This document shows, in pieces, positions 6,136-6,149 of a stretch of 6,149 nucleotides of DNA. The position numbers were made by a program, and so were the translations under genes. This DNA is from HGM05232 sp036661515 (GTDB lineage: Bacteria; Bacteroidota; Bacteroidia; Bacteroidales; Muribaculaceae), in NCBI GenBank assembly GCA_036661515.1, contig JAVWYO010000114.1, positions 1-6,149 of the forward strand, written 5' to 3'. Within the stretch, counting starts at the first letter, position 1. Every line of letters starts with the position of its first letter. The notes below the pieces were generated by a model. The model ran no database searches and was not told the origin of the DNA. It worked only from the letters and a program-made list of their open reading frames with translations.

Positions 6136-6149
6136 ATTTAACCCCATAA

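Larger units (their letters stand above)
5775..6149. other. Gene-poor, repeat-rich tail downstream of trxA
   Basis: No convincing gene is found in these 375 bp. The plus strand is rich in A and C and poor in T from about 5960 on. The pentamer CATCA recurs seven times, all on the plus strand, in the interval of roughly 5790-6075. The stretch contains a two-copy direct repeat and at least five short palindromes, each described separately. No canonical terminator (GC stem followed by a T run) is visible after trxA. A minus-strand frame is open from the right edge to a stop at 6020-6022, so the end of a gene from the right cannot be fully excluded. Confidence 0.65.

Noticed and set aside
6073..6147. 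24-codon minus-strand ORF beginning MGLNFRTGV
   Set aside because: It is very short, lies entirely within the two hairpins, and has no promoter or ribosome-binding support inside the window.

Overview
The window looks like a chromosomal segment of a member of the Bacteroidota, probably Bacteroidales (Prevotella-like or a relative). The evidence is: AT-rich DNA; no Shine-Dalgarno sequences at good spacing; promoter-like pairs of the TTG-N20-TAAATTTG kind used by the Bacteroidota primary sigma factor; a DnaE with a helical insertion in its PHP domain; and a secreted protein made of modules common in Bacteroidota surface proteins. The genus assignment is inference.

Layout. (1) 1-1418, minus strand: the first 472 codons of a secreted modular protein whose C-terminus lies beyond the left edge. 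It has a signal peptide, an all-beta module, two chitobiase/hexosaminidase C-terminal-like repeats, and a second, diverged copy of the first module. (2) 1419-1749: a divergent intergenic region with promoter-like elements in both directions, plus a long leader for the minus-strand gene that holds short hairpins and a 21-codon upstream ORF. (3) 1750-5394, plus strand: complete dnaE, the replicative DNA polymerase III alpha subunit, 1214 aa, with polymerase aspartates and PHP metal ligands all present. (4) 5395-5459: a short gap with a good promoter. (5) 5460-5774, plus strand: a complete classical thioredoxin of 104 aa with a WCGPC active site. (6) 5775-6149: a tail with no convincing gene, holding a 63-bp-period two-copy direct repeat and several palindromes.

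How the parts relate. dnaE and the thioredoxin gene are co-directional and 65 bp apart, so read-through is possible, but thioredoxin seems to have its own promoter. The minus-strand surface protein is divergently transcribed and functionally unrelated. I see no phage, CRISPR, transposase, toxin-antitoxin or defence system. The two genes on the plus strand are ordinary housekeeping genes. The less explained parts are the duplicated architecture of the secreted protein, its leader, and the repeat-rich tail.
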